This document shows positions 1 to 9,394 of a stretch of DNA of 64,000 bases, piece after piece (position 1 is the first letter of the stretch; each line of letters begins with the position of its first letter). Source of the stretch: an uncultured Paracoccaceae bacterium (GTDB lineage: Bacteria; Pseudomonadota; Alphaproteobacteria; Rhodobacterales; Rhodobacteraceae); NCBI GenBank assembly GCA_947503925.1, contig CANNFQ010000001.1:930001-994000 (forward strand), in the 5' to 3' direction. The notes under the pieces were generated by a model. The model ran no database searches. It was not told the origin of the DNA and worked only from the letters and a program-made list of their open reading frames with translations. The position numbers were made by a program, and so were the translations under genes.

Positions 1-169
1 TGAGGCAGAGAAAATCGGCGTGCCACTATTGGCCGAAATTCCACTGCATCTGGATATCCGCATGGCGGCGGATGGTGGCGCGCCGATTGTCGTGTCCAAA
101 CCGGAATCAGCACAGGCACAGGCGTTTCGGAAGGTTGCGAAATCCCTGATCAAGAACAATAACCTATGA
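1..169 (+). CDS. mrp: C-terminal end of Mrp/ApbC-type P-loop ATPase (partial, starts before window)
   Basis: Frame 1 reads ...EKIGVPLLAEIPLHLDIRMAADGGAPIVVSKPESAQAQAFRKVAKSLIKNNNL*, typical Mrp/NBP35 C-terminus; stop overlaps next ATG. Confidence 0.75.
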   Translation, partial: EAEKIGVPLLAEIPLHLDIRMAADGGAPIVVSKPESAQAQAFRKVAKSLIKNNNL

Positions 170-870
170 ACGCACCCGTCTTTCCACCGCTATTTGCCGG
201 ACACCCGGTCACCAGCGGTACGGACCCGTTTGTACAAGCCTGCGACGCTGCCCGACAGGGCTGTGATGCGGGGCTGGTCACCTATGACCTTGGCCCGCAT
301 CAACTGCGGGCCGCGATCGTTTTCGCGCCAGAAGTGGCACTGGCCGATGCCATGACAATCCTGCCCCTCTGTGGGGTCGGTTTCCAGAACGCCCTTGGCG
401 CGCTCGCCCCGCCCGAGGTTGCGGTGCATCTGCGTTGGGATGGTGAAATCCGGGTCAACGGCGCACGCTGTGGGGCGTTACAGATTGCGGCCTCCGACAG
501 CGACCCGATGACCGAACCAGATTGGGTCACTGTCGGCCTGACCCTGCAATTTTGGCCCGACGATCCCGAAGCCGGCCATATCCCAGACCAAACCGCACTT
601 TACGCCGAAGGATGCGCCGATATCGATGCGGTTGCCCTGTTGGAAGCCTGGGTCAGGCACACGCTGGTCTGGATCAACCGCTGGGATGATGAAGGCAGCG
701 GGCCCATTCACAAGGAATGGACCGGGATCGCCCACGGGATCAACGAACAGATCACCATCAATGACACATATGGAAAGCTACTGGGCGTTGACGAAAAATT
801 TGGGGCGCTGCTGCGCAAGGATGATGACACCATGCTGATACCGCTCACCACTTTGCTAAAGGACCAATGA
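166..870 (+). CDS. Biotin/lipoate ligase-like protein (DUF4444-type)
   Basis: 234 aa ORF; BirA/LplA-like pattern (HLRWDGEIRVNGARCGALQI); start overlaps stop of the upstream Mrp gene. Confidence 0.6.
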   Translation: MNAPVFPPLFAGHPVTSGTDPFVQACDAARQGCDAGLVTYDLGPHQLRAAIVFAPEVALADAMTILPLCGVGFQNALGALAPPEVAVHLRWDGEIRVNGARCGALQIAASDSDPMTEPDWVTVGLTLQFWPDDPEAGHIPDQTALYAEGCADIDAVALLEAWVRHTLVWINRWDDEGSGPIHKEWTGIAHGINEQITINDTYGKLLGVDEKFGALLRKDDDTMLIPLTTLLKDQ

Positions 871-871
871 C

Positions 872-1342
872 ATGATGCTCGCACGCGCGATCCATTTCGA
901 CGAAAGTGACATGAATGTTTTTCACAGCCCGGCCCGCACCGGCGAATGGTGCATTACTGGGGGGTTTGAATTTTCAAACTGGACCGAAGGCGACCTGACA
1001 GGCAAGGCCCGGCAAGCTTTCAGCAATGGCTGGCTTGGGGCGGAAACATTCGGGCGGGTAACCTTCGTCGCCACCGCCCAGATCGAACAAACCGAAATCG
1101 ACACCCTGACGACGCAGCTCGCCCGGCATTTCGTCGATATCTATGGCGCACCGTCAATTGAAGCCGCCACACCCGTTGCAGCAGAGGAAATCAGCCAGAT
1201 GATGGATATCTGCGCTGAACACGAACCCAACACCGTCATGACCATCGCGCGCGAACTGACGGATGCCGGTGTCAAGGAAAGCATCCGGATCATCGAATCC
1301 CAGGATGCCAGCCTCGATATGTTCGCAGTACACGGAGACTGA
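872..1342 (+). CDS. Conserved Rhodobacterales protein (DUF6505-like)
   Basis: 156 aa ORF directly downstream of 166..870; looks like the small conserved partner protein of this locus. Confidence 0.5.
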   Translation: MMLARAIHFDESDMNVFHSPARTGEWCITGGFEFSNWTEGDLTGKARQAFSNGWLGAETFGRVTFVATAQIEQTEIDTLTTQLARHFVDIYGAPSIEAATPVAAEEISQMMDICAEHEPNTVMTIARELTDAGVKESIRIIESQDASLDMFAVHGD

Positions 1343-1349
1343 ACAGCGG

Positions 1350-1730
1350 TTAGCTCTCTTCAAGAACTTTGCGCGCCACACGGAAACATTCCAACGCCTG
1401 CGGAACACCGCAATAGATCCCGACGACATGAATGATGGCGCGAATTTCATCTTTCGTGACGCCGTTGGTGATCGCGCCACGGCAATGGATTTCCCATTCA
1501 TGCATCTTGCCCAAGGCCCCGATCATCGACAGGTTCATCATCGACCGAGTCTTGGCATCGATCACGTCATCACCCCAGCCAAAACCCCAGCACCAGGCGG
1601 TCATGGCCTCCTGAAACGGGCGGGTAAAATCATCGGCAGCGGCAAGGTTCTTTTCAACATAGTCCGGGCCAAGCGTAGATTTGCGCTGTTCCAGGCCTTT
1701 CAGAAAAAGGTCTTCGTCAAATGTGCTCAT
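1350..1730 (-). CDS. Carboxymuconolactone decarboxylase family protein
   Basis: 126 aa; CMD pattern (DDVIDAKTRSMMNLSMIGALGKMHEWEIHCRGAITNGVTKDEIRAIIHVVGIYCG). Confidence 0.85.
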   Translation of the reverse strand: MSTFDEDLFLKGLEQRKSTLGPDYVEKNLAAADDFTRPFQEAMTAWCWGFGWGDDVIDAKTRSMMNLSMIGALGKMHEWEIHCRGAITNGVTKDEIRAIIHVVGIYCGVPQALECFRVARKVLEES

Positions 1731-2030
1731 GGTCGAGACGGCGTCTGCATTGGATCACTCCGCTGGTTGCAGTCAAAATCGTTCAGTTACACAAGAAAGA
1801 GCGCAGGAGTAGCGGCCTAATTCAAGCTCTTTTGCCAGATTGTGCCGAAAAACCCGACGCCCCGGGGGGCGTTTGTGGCCCAAACCGGCGGCGCCCGCTG
1901 GGACTGCGCCAACAGTGTGAGCCATATGCAGACCCGGTTAATGTCGACGTCAGATAGCCACCATGAAACCCGCGCAATAACGGGATGTTTCCCAAAGCAC
2001 AACGCATCTGCGACAGATGGATGTGGGGGG

Positions 2031-2120
2031 TGGCGGACAGACAGGGATTCGAACCCTGGAGACGGTCTCCCGCCTACACACTTTCCAGGCGTGCGCCTTC
2101 GACCACTCGGCCACCTGTCC
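2031..2120 (-). tRNA. tRNA-Ser (anticodon GGA), CCA encoded
   Basis: Reverse complement GGACAGGTGGCCGAGTGGTCGAAGGCGCACGCCTGGAAAGTGTG...GGTTCGAATCCCTGTCTGTCCGCCA; long variable arm, anticodon loop CTGGAAA. Confidence 0.93.
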
Positions 2121-2246
2121 GTGGCGTGCGTTTAGCGCGCCCTGCCCCCCTTTTGCAAGACCCCGCATATATGTTTGTGTCTGACATTTACTCTGACCGC
2201 CTCACCCCCCTATAAACAAACGGTACGCTAGGCGAGTTGACCCCCG

Positions 2247-3392
2247 ATGTTGCATGATCCCCCCAAGACAAACCCGACCGAACGGCGCTATGAGGCCGCG
2301 CGGCTGCAAACCGGTGCCTTGGTGATCATTGCTTTTGCCGTTGTTCTATTCTTGCTGGTACAGGCGCGGTTCATCCTCATTTCACTGGCCACCGCGATCA
2401 TCCTGTTCAGCTTGACCAGCGATGTGATCAACTTCATCGCACGGTTGCGCGTGGGGCCGTTTCGCATTCCAAGCGCGGTGGCCAGTATTGCAGCAATGGT
2501 GCTGATTGCGACGGCGTTGATCACGCTCACCTCGATACTTTTGGCGCAGGTGAACACCGTGCTGGTCACCACCCTGTCCTATACAGAACGGGCGCCATCT
2601 GCCGTGGCATCACTTTTCGGGTTTCTGGGGCCTGACAGCCAGATGGCGATCCTCAACGCCCTGCAATCCATCGACGTGTCCAGCTATCTGCGCAGCGCCG
2701 CGGGACAAGCCAGCGGGATGACCCAGGCCACTGTGCTTGTGATCCTGTTTGTGGGCTTCTTGTTTGCGGAACGGATCTGGTTTCAGACCAAGCTGCAGAA
2801 CTTCGTCGGAGACGAGGCACAGGCCGCAAGGGTCGGCAAGATCATCCAATCGATCATTCACCGGGTGAACTATTACCTGCTCGTCAAAACCGTGATCAGT
2901 GCGATCACGGGGGCGATGATCTATGTGCTGGCCACAACCTTCGGGTTGGAGCTCGCCACCTCCATAGGGATCATCACCTTCGTGCTGAACTTCATTCCCA
3001 ATATTGGGTCAATCGTGGCAACCGCACTGATCGCGCTGGTGACCCATGTGCAATTGGGGGATGCCGCGACAACGCTTGCGATCTTTGCCATTGCGGGGGT
3101 GATCCAATTCGTCAATGGCAGCATCATCGACCCGATGCTGATGGGGCGCGCGTTGCGCCTGTCATCTTTCGGGATCATCCTGTCACTGGCCTTCTGGGGG
3201 GCGGTCTGGGGCGTTCCGGGCATGTTCCTTTCCGTACCGATCATGGTGATGCTGCTGGTCGTTTGCAGCCATGTGCCCGACCTGCGACCTTTCGCCATCC
3301 TTTTGTCACGCGAAGGGTTGCCGGAATCTGAAAAAATGCTGGATCAGCCCATTGAGCGGGACCTTTTCGGTCAGGACCTGCGATCTGACTAA
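2247..3392 (+). CDS. AI-2E family transporter (YdiK/PerM-like permease)
   Basis: 381 aa multi-TM ORF; motif FVLNFIPNIGSIVAT...IDPMLMGRALRLSSFGIILSLAFWGAVWGVPGMFLSVPI. Confidence 0.9.
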   Translation: MLHDPPKTNPTERRYEAARLQTGALVIIAFAVVLFLLVQARFILISLATAIILFSLTSDVINFIARLRVGPFRIPSAVASIAAMVLIATALITLTSILLAQVNTVLVTTLSYTERAPSAVASLFGFLGPDSQMAILNALQSIDVSSYLRSAAGQASGMTQATVLVILFVGFLFAERIWFQTKLQNFVGDEAQAARVGKIIQSIIHRVNYYLLVKTVISAITGAMIYVLATTFGLELATSIGIITFVLNFIPNIGSIVATALIALVTHVQLGDAATTLAIFAIAGVIQFVNGSIIDPMLMGRALRLSSFGIILSLAFWGAVWGVPGMFLSVPIMVMLLVVCSHVPDLRPFAILLSREGLPESEKMLDQPIERDLFGQDLRSD

Positions 3393-3395
3393 AGC

Positions 3396-3492
3396 CTATA
3401 GCGTTTCGCGAAATACCTGAAACATAACGTGTTGAAATCGCGGGTTTCAGGCAGCGCTCAGGTGATTGCGGGTTTTTCACATGACGCTCTAG
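3396..3492. repeat. 97-bp palindromic intergenic element (MITE/REP-like)
   Basis: Near-perfect 9-bp terminal inverted repeats CTATAGCGT...ACGCTCTAG and inner inverted repeat CCTGAAAC (3416-3423)/GTTTCAGG (3444-3451). Confidence 0.55.
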
Positions 3493-4130
3493 CGCGACGC
3501 CGCTTGCGGTTTGCCTGAAACGGGTCTGCGTGCGTAATAGGTCACGTCTTCGGTGAAATACTGATAGCTATCCGCGTTATCGATGGCGCGGTCTGCGTCA
3601 TCGCGGGCCATTTCGCCACATTCGCTGCGGGAATAGCAGTAATCCTCTGTTCGGGCGACATGCAGAAAATGGGTCAGCTCATGTACGATCGTTCCTTCGC
3701 GGGTGCCGTCATCACTGCTCCGCATGCCTGGGCGCAATGCGGTAAGCGGGGGTAAGTCAAAGAACGGCGGACACAAATGCAGCAAGTAGGGCTCATCCGG
3801 ATAAACCCAGGCATAGGTGCCGTCCTCACAGCCATCCGTATCCGCCGCGTCACATTGGGCGGTGACGGCACCGCTGCGGATCGCCGTCACAACGGCCTTG
3901 AGATTGGCACGCACCTCCTCTGCGTGGGGTTGCGAATAGGTGCCAAACCAGCGGGCATATTCTGGGGTGTCACCGACGGCTGTCGCAGCCTTCAAGGTCA
4001 GCGCTTTGGCATTGCGCAGGGCCTCTTCATAAAGTCTCGCCTTGTCCTTGGCGCAGTCCAGAGCATTTTCAGCCGCAGCGCCCGTGGCGCAAAATGCGAT
4101 AAACACTGTACCAGTTATGATCCGCCGCAT
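3489..4130 (-). CDS. Secreted M35-family (aspzincin, LysMEP-like) metalloendopeptidase
   Basis: N-terminal signal peptide; HELTH zinc motif followed by DDADRAIDNADSYQYF aspzincin-type motif. Confidence 0.7.
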   Translation of the reverse strand: MRRIITGTVFIAFCATGAAAENALDCAKDKARLYEEALRNAKALTLKAATAVGDTPEYARWFGTYSQPHAEEVRANLKAVVTAIRSGAVTAQCDAADTDGCEDGTYAWVYPDEPYLLHLCPPFFDLPPLTALRPGMRSSDDGTREGTIVHELTHFLHVARTEDYCYSRSECGEMARDDADRAIDNADSYQYFTEDVTYYARRPVSGKPQAASR

Positions 4131-4133
4131 CGA

Positions 4134-4850
4134 TTACTCCAAATGCAGATAGACCCGCCTGTTCTGGCGGCCCTTCTTCTCAATCTTACCCAGTCTGACG
4201 CGGCCAATCTCGGCCGTTTTGGCAACATGGGTGCCACCGCAAGGTTGCAGATCGGCGGTCTCGGCACCCACACCAATGCGCACCAAGCGGATTTGGCCAG
4301 TACCGCGCGGGGGCTGCACCGACATGGTCTTGACCAGTTCGGGCTGGGCATCCAGTGCTGCGTCAGTGATCCACTCATCTGTCACATCCATGTTGCAGGC
4401 GATCAGTCGGTTCAGATCTTCCTCCAGCGCAGCCTTGTCTTCGGGAGTTTCGGGCATGTCGAAATCCAGACGACCTTTTTCAGCTGAAATCGACCCGCCC
4501 GTCACCGGTAACGGCAACACAACGGACAATAGATGCAATGCCGTATGCACCCGCATGTGACGATAGCGGCGGTCCCAGTTCAGCATCTGCTTCACCACCG
4601 TCCCCAGTTCAGGCAGGCCCGATGGCTCTGCGGCCAGCAGGACCACATCATCGCCCTGGCCTTTGACCGTAGTTGCGATATCCAACGTACCACCATCCCA
4701 GCTAAGCGTACCACTGTCACCCGGCTGCCCACCCGATGTTGGATAAAACACCGTGCGGTTCAGGACGATACCACCCTCCTCCGTGATCGCCGTCACCATG
4801 GCCGTGGCCTCACGCAGATAGGCGTCATCGCGGAACAATAGTTTTGTCAT
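4134..4850 (-). CDS. alaX: Alanyl-tRNA editing protein AlaX (trans-editing)
   Basis: 238 aa; AlaX pattern FYPTSGGQPGDSGTL, HTALHLLS, CGGTHV. Confidence 0.9.
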   Translation of the reverse strand: MTKLLFRDDAYLREATAMVTAITEEGGIVLNRTVFYPTSGGQPGDSGTLSWDGGTLDIATTVKGQGDDVVLLAAEPSGLPELGTVVKQMLNWDRRYRHMRVHTALHLLSVVLPLPVTGGSISAEKGRLDFDMPETPEDKAALEEDLNRLIACNMDVTDEWITDAALDAQPELVKTMSVQPPRGTGQIRLVRIGVGAETADLQPCGGTHVAKTAEIGRVRLGKIEKKGRQNRRVYLHLE

Positions 4851-7180
4851 GATTGCGGTTCTTTCAGCGCTTCAGGATTGCGCAACCAGATGTCACGCTG
4901 GGCAAATGGTATCTCGATCCCGGCCTCGGCAAATTTTTTCGAAATCTCGTAATTCATCTCGGATTTCGAGCTCAGCACATAATTGACATCACGCAGAATG
5001 GCGCGGATTTCGAAATCCAGCGAATCCGCACCAAAACCCATGAACAGGACCGCCGGGGGCGGCTCCATCAGGACCAGTGGATGCGCCTCAGCGATACTTT
5101 TCAGTATCTCCGTCACTTTCTGAACATCCGAACCATAAGCGACGCCAACCGGCACGATGACCCGACCGACAAGGTTGCCCCGGGTCCAGTTGGTCACCTG
5201 TCCACTGACCAGATCGGCATTGGGCACAATCACATCTGTCCGGTCAAAGGTCTCAATCCGGGTGGACCGAACGGAAATCGCCCGCACATACCCCATCTGG
5301 CCGTTGACCTCGATCCAGTCACCTTCACTGACCGGGCGTTCAATCAACAGGATGATACCAGAGACAAAATTGGACACGATATTCTGCAAACCAAAGCCGA
5401 TGCCGACAGATAAGGCACCGGCAACAATCGCCAGGTTCGACAGATCGATGCCGGCGCTTGTGATCGCGATCAATGCTGCCAGCAGGATGCCAACATAACC
5501 GAACCCGGCCACCACGGCATTCTGACCACCCAGATCAAGCCGCGTACGCGGCATGACCGATTTGCGCAACGTGGCCTGCACAAAACGGGTCAGCAGATAG
5601 CCGGCCGCAAAGACCAGCGCAAAAGTCAGGAAATCAGTGGGTGATATACGACTTTCACCAATGGAAAACCCCTCACGGAACCGGGCCCAAAGCTCCAGAA
5701 TATCATCCACCCTTGCGCCCCAGATCAGCGCAAAAATTGGTAGACTAAGCAGATAAAGCACAAGGCTGATCGCAACCGGCAGCAAGGCGCGCAAACCTTT
5801 ATTGCTTTCCTCGTCATCGGATGTCGCACTCAGATCAAGAATGATGCGCTGTACGATCAACACAAAGCCCAGCAGCGCCAGTGACAAAATCAGCGGCACC
5901 AGCAGGGTGCGCCCGGCTGTGGCATACCCAATAGCCGCCAGGACAGGACCGGCAACGGCAAAAATGGTACAAATCTGGGCAACCAGACCACGCACCCGGC
6001 CTTGTGATACCGTCACGCCGGGGATCGGCTCTGGCAGCTGTTTGATCACGGCGGCAAAACGCCATAGCAAGATGCCCAGAACCAACAGGAAGGGCCACCA
6101 GACGGCCGCCTCTGTCGCATCCTCAAGATCGAAACTGCGCAGCGCGGCATCCAGCAAACCCGCAATCGCCAGCACCCAGGAAATCGTGACGCCAATGCGA
6201 CGGCCCGCTGCGCGCGTCGGCGCATCATAGCCCAGATAACCGCCATCGGCATCGGCCGGAAAAACATGGCGGCATAGCCACCAGCCGAAAATCACCAGAA
6301 ATCCGGCGCCTGGCAGCGCATCAATGACATCGCCACCCCGCAGACCAAAGATGTTCAGCGTATCCAACCCGATTGTCAGTGCCAGTAGCCCCACAACCGA
6401 AACGGCGATCTGACCCAGCGACAACAGCAAAGCCCAAAGCCGGGCAAACCGCCCCTCCCGTCTTACAAAGGACATGCGCCATTCGGTGACCCAACGCCGG
6501 ACATAGACCAGAAAGGCCACGGCCAACAGCAGGAACAGCCCCGCCCATGGCAGGTTCCGAAGCAGGCGGCCTGCCTCAATCTGCTGATGGATTCCCGCCA
6601 CCGTTTCGACACCGACAACCCGGATCGCTTCCCAAACTGCATGAACAGCGGCAATCAGATGGACAGGGTTCAACGGTGACGGCCCGCGATCCGCCAGTTC
6701 AAGCGTCTGGCGTTGCCGGACTTGCCCGTCGAATTCACCGATCAGACCGTTTGCGCGGGCATAGGCCTCTTCCGCCAGCACACGCGGGGCGTTCAGCGCA
6801 TCGCGCTGCGCCTGCAATGCGGCACGCCGGTCCGCAATCGCCTCCGGCTCTTCGCCACTTTCCGGCACTGGGCCAAGGGCCGTCAACTGGCTATCAACAG
6901 TGTCAATCCGGGCCGAATTCAGCGTTGTCAGATCAAGGAACTCATCGCGCCACACAACCAGTTCCGCCCGCAAACGGCTCACGGCAAAGCGTGACGCATC
7001 CCCCCTTGCCGCCAGCGCCTCTGCCCGGGCGGCAAGGCTTAGCCAATCAGGATCCTTAATCTTTGCCTCAGGCCCTGAATCCAGTTCTACCACCGCAGGC
7101 GCATCCGTCGGACCATCCTGCGCCCAGCTCATCAAGGGCAGGATAAACAGGCAAACCGAAAGGAACGCCGCCCGGATCAT
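4847..7180 (-). CDS. DUF3772-type mechanosensitive ion channel (MscS family)
   Basis: 777 aa; C-terminal MscS signature (IVAGALSVGIGFGLQNIVSNFVSGIILLIERPVSEGDWIEV), long periplasmic N-terminus. Confidence 0.92.
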   Translation of the reverse strand: MIRAAFLSVCLFILPLMSWAQDGPTDAPAVVELDSGPEAKIKDPDWLSLAARAEALAARGDASRFAVSRLRAELVVWRDEFLDLTTLNSARIDTVDSQLTALGPVPESGEEPEAIADRRAALQAQRDALNAPRVLAEEAYARANGLIGEFDGQVRQRQTLELADRGPSPLNPVHLIAAVHAVWEAIRVVGVETVAGIHQQIEAGRLLRNLPWAGLFLLLAVAFLVYVRRWVTEWRMSFVRREGRFARLWALLLSLGQIAVSVVGLLALTIGLDTLNIFGLRGGDVIDALPGAGFLVIFGWWLCRHVFPADADGGYLGYDAPTRAAGRRIGVTISWVLAIAGLLDAALRSFDLEDATEAAVWWPFLLVLGILLWRFAAVIKQLPEPIPGVTVSQGRVRGLVAQICTIFAVAGPVLAAIGYATAGRTLLVPLILSLALLGFVLIVQRIILDLSATSDDEESNKGLRALLPVAISLVLYLLSLPIFALIWGARVDDILELWARFREGFSIGESRISPTDFLTFALVFAAGYLLTRFVQATLRKSVMPRTRLDLGGQNAVVAGFGYVGILLAALIAITSAGIDLSNLAIVAGALSVGIGFGLQNIVSNFVSGIILLIERPVSEGDWIEVNGQMGYVRAISVRSTRIETFDRTDVIVPNADLVSGQVTNWTRGNLVGRVIVPVGVAYGSDVQKVTEILKSIAEAHPLVLMEPPPAVLFMGFGADSLDFEIRAILRDVNYVLSSKSEMNYEISKKFAEAGIEIPFAQRDIWLRNPEALKEPQS

Positions 7181-8205
7181 ACCTCAGCAAATACCGTCGG
7201 CAGATCCACCTTCGCCTCCAGCCATGTAGGAACGGGCAGACCCTTCTCGCGCAAGAAGGCGGGGTTATACAGTTTTGACTGATAGCGCGTGCCATAGTCA
7301 CACAGGATTGTCACAATCGTATGGCCGGGACCCATCTCGCGACCCAGACGGATCGCACCGGCAATATTGATGCCCGTCGACCCACCCATGCAAAGCCCTT
7401 CATTGGCAAGCAGGTCAAACACGATCGGCAAAGCCTCTGCATCCGGGATTTTGTAAGTAAAGTCGGGGGTAAAGCCATCCAGATTGGCGGTAATCCTGCC
7501 TTGACCAATCCCTTCGGTGATCGAATTGCCATCCGGGGGTACCTGATCGGTGTACAGTTTATAAAGACCGGACCCATCCGGATCAGACAAGCCTACTTTC
7601 ACGCCCTTGGGCTGCAATACCTGTGCGACACCGGCCAATGTTCCGCCAGAGCCGCAGGCGCAGGTAAAAGCATCAATCTTGCCACCTGTCTGCTCCCAGA
7701 TTTCCGGGGCGGTGGTTTCGACATGGGCCTGACGATTGGCAATATTGTCAAACTGATTGGCCCAGACTGCCCCATTTGGTTCGGTCTTGTTCAGTTCTTC
7801 GGCAAGGCGGGCAGAGTATTTCACATAATTGTTTGGGTTGGCGTAAGGAACGGCAGGAACCTCTACCAATTGTGCGCCAGCCAACCGCAACATATCCTTC
7901 TTTTCCTGACTCTGCGTCTCGGGGATCACAATTACCGTCTTAAACCCCATCGAGGCACCGACCAAGGCCAGCCCGATGCCGGTATTGCCTGCCGTGCCCT
8001 CAACAATCGTTCCACCGGGTTTCAGGTCACCCCGGGCAATGGCATCGCGGATCATGAACAACGCCGCACGGTCCTTTACAGATTGGCCCGGGTTCAGGAA
8101 TTCGGCCTTGCCCAATATGGTACAACCCGTCGCCTCTGAGGCGGCGCGCAGCTTGATCAACGGGGTGTTGCCCACGGCATCGGCAAGGTCTGTTCGAATG
8201 GTCAT
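7177..8205 (-). CDS. cysK: Cysteine synthase A (O-acetylserine thiol-lyase)
   Basis: PLP-lysine motif PGQSVKDRAA, EGTAGNTGIGLA; start chosen at MTIRTDLADAVGNTPL (ORF open to 8250). Confidence 0.92.
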   Translation of the reverse strand: MTIRTDLADAVGNTPLIKLRAASEATGCTILGKAEFLNPGQSVKDRAALFMIRDAIARGDLKPGGTIVEGTAGNTGIGLALVGASMGFKTVIVIPETQSQEKKDMLRLAGAQLVEVPAVPYANPNNYVKYSARLAEELNKTEPNGAVWANQFDNIANRQAHVETTAPEIWEQTGGKIDAFTCACGSGGTLAGVAQVLQPKGVKVGLSDPDGSGLYKLYTDQVPPDGNSITEGIGQGRITANLDGFTPDFTYKIPDAEALPIVFDLLANEGLCMGGSTGINIAGAIRLGREMGPGHTIVTILCDYGTRYQSKLYNPAFLREKGLPVPTWLEAKVDLPTVFAEV

Positions 8206-8269
8206 GAGGCGGCCTTTCATAGCGTTGAATATGTGTAAGACCGCGCCCAAGGGACATCAAGTACCGGAC

Positions 8270-9391
8270 CTATATTTCGACGCCAGCCAACCTCTCACGA
8301 TGCACCGTCAGCCAGTAAAGCAGGTGCAGCAACGGGCCAGCCGCAATTTCACCAGTTTCGGCTAGGCCCATCGCCTGTTCCAGCGGCAAAACATGGATAC
8401 GCAGATCCTCGCCCTCTTCGGGCAACCCACCAGAATAGCCGCTGATTTGCGGCAAATCGCATAGACCTACAAATGCATAGAAATAATCAGTCGAACTACC
8501 CGGCGAGGGATAATATCGCCCAGCCGGTTCAAGATGACGAATATCCAGCCCGGCCTCTTCATGGGCCTCCCTGATGGCGGCGTTCTCGGGGGTCTCGCGG
8601 GCATCCACAATCCCGGCAATCGGTTCCAGCATCCACGGGTTGGGATCACGACGGGCCGCAGAACCAACGCGGAACTGTTCGACCAAAGCCACCATGCCCC
8701 GCGCCCGGTCATAAGGCAGCACCAATGCTGCATCGACGCCGAAAAACGCCTCGCGCATCAAAGGTGGTGAATAGTGACCGGCAAAATGGCGATGGCGCAG
8801 CTTCAATTCCTGCAAACGATAAAAACCACCCTGTGGCGGGGCAGCATCCAGCACGGCAAAATCATCCGGTGTGGCCTGACGGCGCAATGTGGCGGGGGCC
8901 GCCTGCCCCGCCCGGGTCTTTGCCCAAGCGCGCATCTCGACCATCGGCCACATGCGTCGTAGCGCAGCAGCGTCGGGCAGCGGATCATGCGAAAACAGCT
9001 CTTCGGCGGTCAGAACAGCCGGGGTCAGATGAGTTTCCTGCCAGTCGTGCAAAGACCAGACACCATCGGCCCCCCGGATATCATCAGGCGGCATGTAACA
9101 ATGGCATGTGACTTCCTGATCATCGATCAGCACGGTGACAGGGGCTAATTCATAGCCAAAGGCACCTTCGTACGCATCCAGACGGGCCTTTTGATCAGGT
9201 GTAAGATCACACCACACAGCCCCTTCAGCCTGTGCGGCTTCACCGGGGGTGATAAAGGGAACAACATTGTTCCGAATTGGGCGGGTAGCATAACCCGGCA
9301 AAACAGCCGGCCTCATCGACAACACACCGGGCCCCGCAACCGCCGCCATCAGATCGGGCGACAGCAACGTGCCATAAACGAACAGGTCCAT
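8270..9391 (-). CDS. trgB: TrgB-like: gamma-glutamylcyclotransferase (AIG2-like) + NUDIX hydrolase fusion
   Basis: N-term MDLFVYGTLLSPDLM (GGCT/AIG2 fold); C-term Nudix box GIVDARETPENAAIREAHEEAGL; located between cysK and trgA. Confidence 0.85.
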   Translation of the reverse strand: MDLFVYGTLLSPDLMAAVAGPGVLSMRPAVLPGYATRPIRNNVVPFITPGEAAQAEGAVWCDLTPDQKARLDAYEGAFGYELAPVTVLIDDQEVTCHCYMPPDDIRGADGVWSLHDWQETHLTPAVLTAEELFSHDPLPDAAALRRMWPMVEMRAWAKTRAGQAAPATLRRQATPDDFAVLDAAPPQGGFYRLQELKLRHRHFAGHYSPPLMREAFFGVDAALVLPYDRARGMVALVEQFRVGSAARRDPNPWMLEPIAGIVDARETPENAAIREAHEEAGLDIRHLEPAGRYYPSPGSSTDYFYAFVGLCDLPQISGYSGGLPEEGEDLRIHVLPLEQAMGLAETGEIAAGPLLHLLYWLTVHRERLAGVEI

Positions 9392-9394
9392 CCG

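Noticed and set aside
7321-8139. 272-aa plus-strand ORF
   Set aside because: Antisense to cysK; sequence composition is the mirror of the coding frame.
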